Origin: Lewinellaceae bacterium
GTDB taxonomy: Bacteria; Bacteroidota; Bacteroidia; Chitinophagales; Saprospiraceae
Assembly: GCA_020636355.1 (NCBI GenBank)
Contig: JACJYB010000001.1
Coordinates: forward strand, 310,001 to 374,000
DNA length: 64,000 nt
Direction: 5' to 3'
The first letter of the stretch is position 1. Each line of letters opens with the position of its first letter. The translations under genes and the position numbers were made by a program. Below, piece by piece: positions 63,297 to 64,000 of the stretch. The notes beneath the pieces are model-generated. The model was not told the origin of the DNA, searched no databases, and worked only from the letters and a program-made list of their open reading frames with translations.

Positions 63297-64000
63297 TTAT
63301 TGCTTGAGAAATTTCCTGGTGAGATGAACCGCCAAACCTGCTGTTGTTTTGCCTTCCAGTACACAGGTGTACATGCCGGCAGGCAATGAAGCTACCGGGA
63401 CATGCACCTGTTGCTGTCCGGCAATCAATTCCTGGCTAACCGGAGCAATCGCCGGCTGCCCGGCCAGGTTGTAGATGACCACATGTCCGTAGACCCGCTC
63501 TCCGAGGTTCAGGTCCAGATTAAGTTCGTTCTGGACAGGGTTCGGGAATAGCTTCAACGTCGCATCGGTAACCCATTGAGGCTTGGTACTTGATGTCTGG
63601 TAGATCAGGTCCGTCTGATAAACCCCATTGCCATGCGTGGCCACACGCAATTTGCGATTGGAAGGTGATATGCTCAAATCCATCGCCATAGCTGTTTCCG
63701 GCATGCCCTGGTTAAAGGGCACCCAGCTTTGACCCTGGTCCAGGGAATAATAAACGCCGATATCGGTGCCGATATAAATGTGATCGGGCTGTTCCGGATC
63801 AATCAATACGGTATTCACCGGAATGTCCGGCAAATCGCCATCGATGGAGGTCCAGTGCTGGCCGTCATCAGCTGTCTTGAAGACATGCTTGGTATTGTAT
63901 CCGGCGAATACCACATAGGCTACCCGGGAATCCAACGGATGAATAGCCACATCCATAGCTATCCGGTTGGGCAGGTCTTCCATGATTTGCCAGGTGGTTC
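63297..64000 (-). CDS. Secreted BNR/propeller protein with T9SS sorting domain, 5' partial
   Basis: The frame is open to the window end, so the N-terminus is missing. About 234 residues are visible: propeller repeats with Asp-box-like loops (HVFKTADDGQHWTSIDGDL, VYYSLDQGQSWVPFNQGMP, and the blade end RVATHGNGVYQTDL) as in sialidase or VPS10/photosystem-stability-like families, then a type A T9SS C-terminal domain (LKLFPNPVQNELNLDL, VVIYNLAGQPAI, LPAGMYTCVLEGKTTAG). Exported and anchored at the surface. Function unknown without the start. Confidence 0.85.
   Translation of the reverse strand, partial: TTWQIMEDLPNRIAMDVAIHPLDSRVAYVVFAGYNTKHVFKTADDGQHWTSIDGDLPDIPVNTVLIDPEQPDHIYIGTDIGVYYSLDQGQSWVPFNQGMPETAMAMDLSISPSNRKLRVATHGNGVYQTDLIYQTSSTKPQWVTDATLKLFPNPVQNELNLDLNLGERVYGHVVIYNLAGQPAIAPVSQELIAGQQQVHVPVASLPAGMYTCVLEGKTTAGLAVHLTRKFLKQ

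Overview
The window looks like a piece of a Bacteroidota chromosome, most like Saprospiria-type marine or wastewater lineages. The signs are two proteins with type IX secretion C-terminal sorting domains, two TonB-dependent receptors with carboxypeptidase-like plug extensions, many short Sec or lipoprotein signals ending in ..AQ/..FGQ or ..SC, several candidate TAnnTTTG -7 boxes, and a heavy load of sugar-degrading enzymes. No rRNA, tRNA, CRISPR array, integrase or transposase was recognised.

Layout. 1-1.1 kb: end of a GH105 unsaturated-glycuronidase gene. 1.37-7.3 kb: an AT-rich island with all genes on the minus strand (methyltransferase, PhyH-like dioxygenase, a GYF/DUF805/metallopeptidase trio, two hypothetical genes), bounded by 42-bp direct repeats and carrying duplicated leader sequences, so it resembles a gene-cassette array. 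7.3-17.8 kb: housekeeping and accessory genes (S41 peptidase, DUF6090, alpha/beta hydrolase, VanZ, esterase, methyltransferase-like membrane protein, two MsrA, a beta-lactamase-like serine hydrolase, a VCBS-repeat protein). 18-24.6 kb: sulfatase, TonB receptor, T9SS protein. 24.9-47.8 kb: a rhamnose-centred carbohydrate region with SDR and KduD dehydrogenases, GH78, DUF1080, a ferric-reductase/Rieske operon, the rhamnose catabolic operon (aldolase-dehydrogenase, isomerase, kinase, NCS1-type permease, small membrane protein) divergent from its GntR/LacI-type regulator, GH106 and an unclassified (alpha/alpha)6-type enzyme. 47.8-53.3 kb: two-component system, PepSY-like protein, TonB receptor and DUF347 membrane protein in one operon. 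53.3-55.4 kb: YefM-YoeB toxin-antitoxin and a GH29 fucosidase. 55.4-62.3 kb: malonyl-CoA synthetase, MadL/MadM malonate transporter and a tripartite TctCBA transporter. The window ends in a GNAT acetyltransferase and a partial T9SS-sorted protein.

How it fits together: GH78, GH106, GH105, GH29 and the sulfatase would strip rhamnose, unsaturated uronate and fucose from a sulfated or pectic rhamnose-rich glycan (ulvan or rhamnogalacturonan are the obvious candidates). Rhamnose would then run through isomerase, kinase and aldolase to DHAP and lactate, and unsaturated uronate through KduD. The Mat/Mad/Tct cluster would take up and activate dicarboxylates.

Two window-wide peculiarities. First, about eighteen one-base frameshifts cluster at 9-24 kb and 56-60 kb. 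Most can be placed in a short base run, and one added or removed base restores a full-length family member, so most are probably sequence errors rather than decay. Second, intergenic spaces hold several families of dispersed repeats (TTGAATG arrays placed just after stop codons, a composite CACTAAGG/ATTCGTG element present in two inverted copies, a palindromic 139-bp element, and a 41-bp tandem array).
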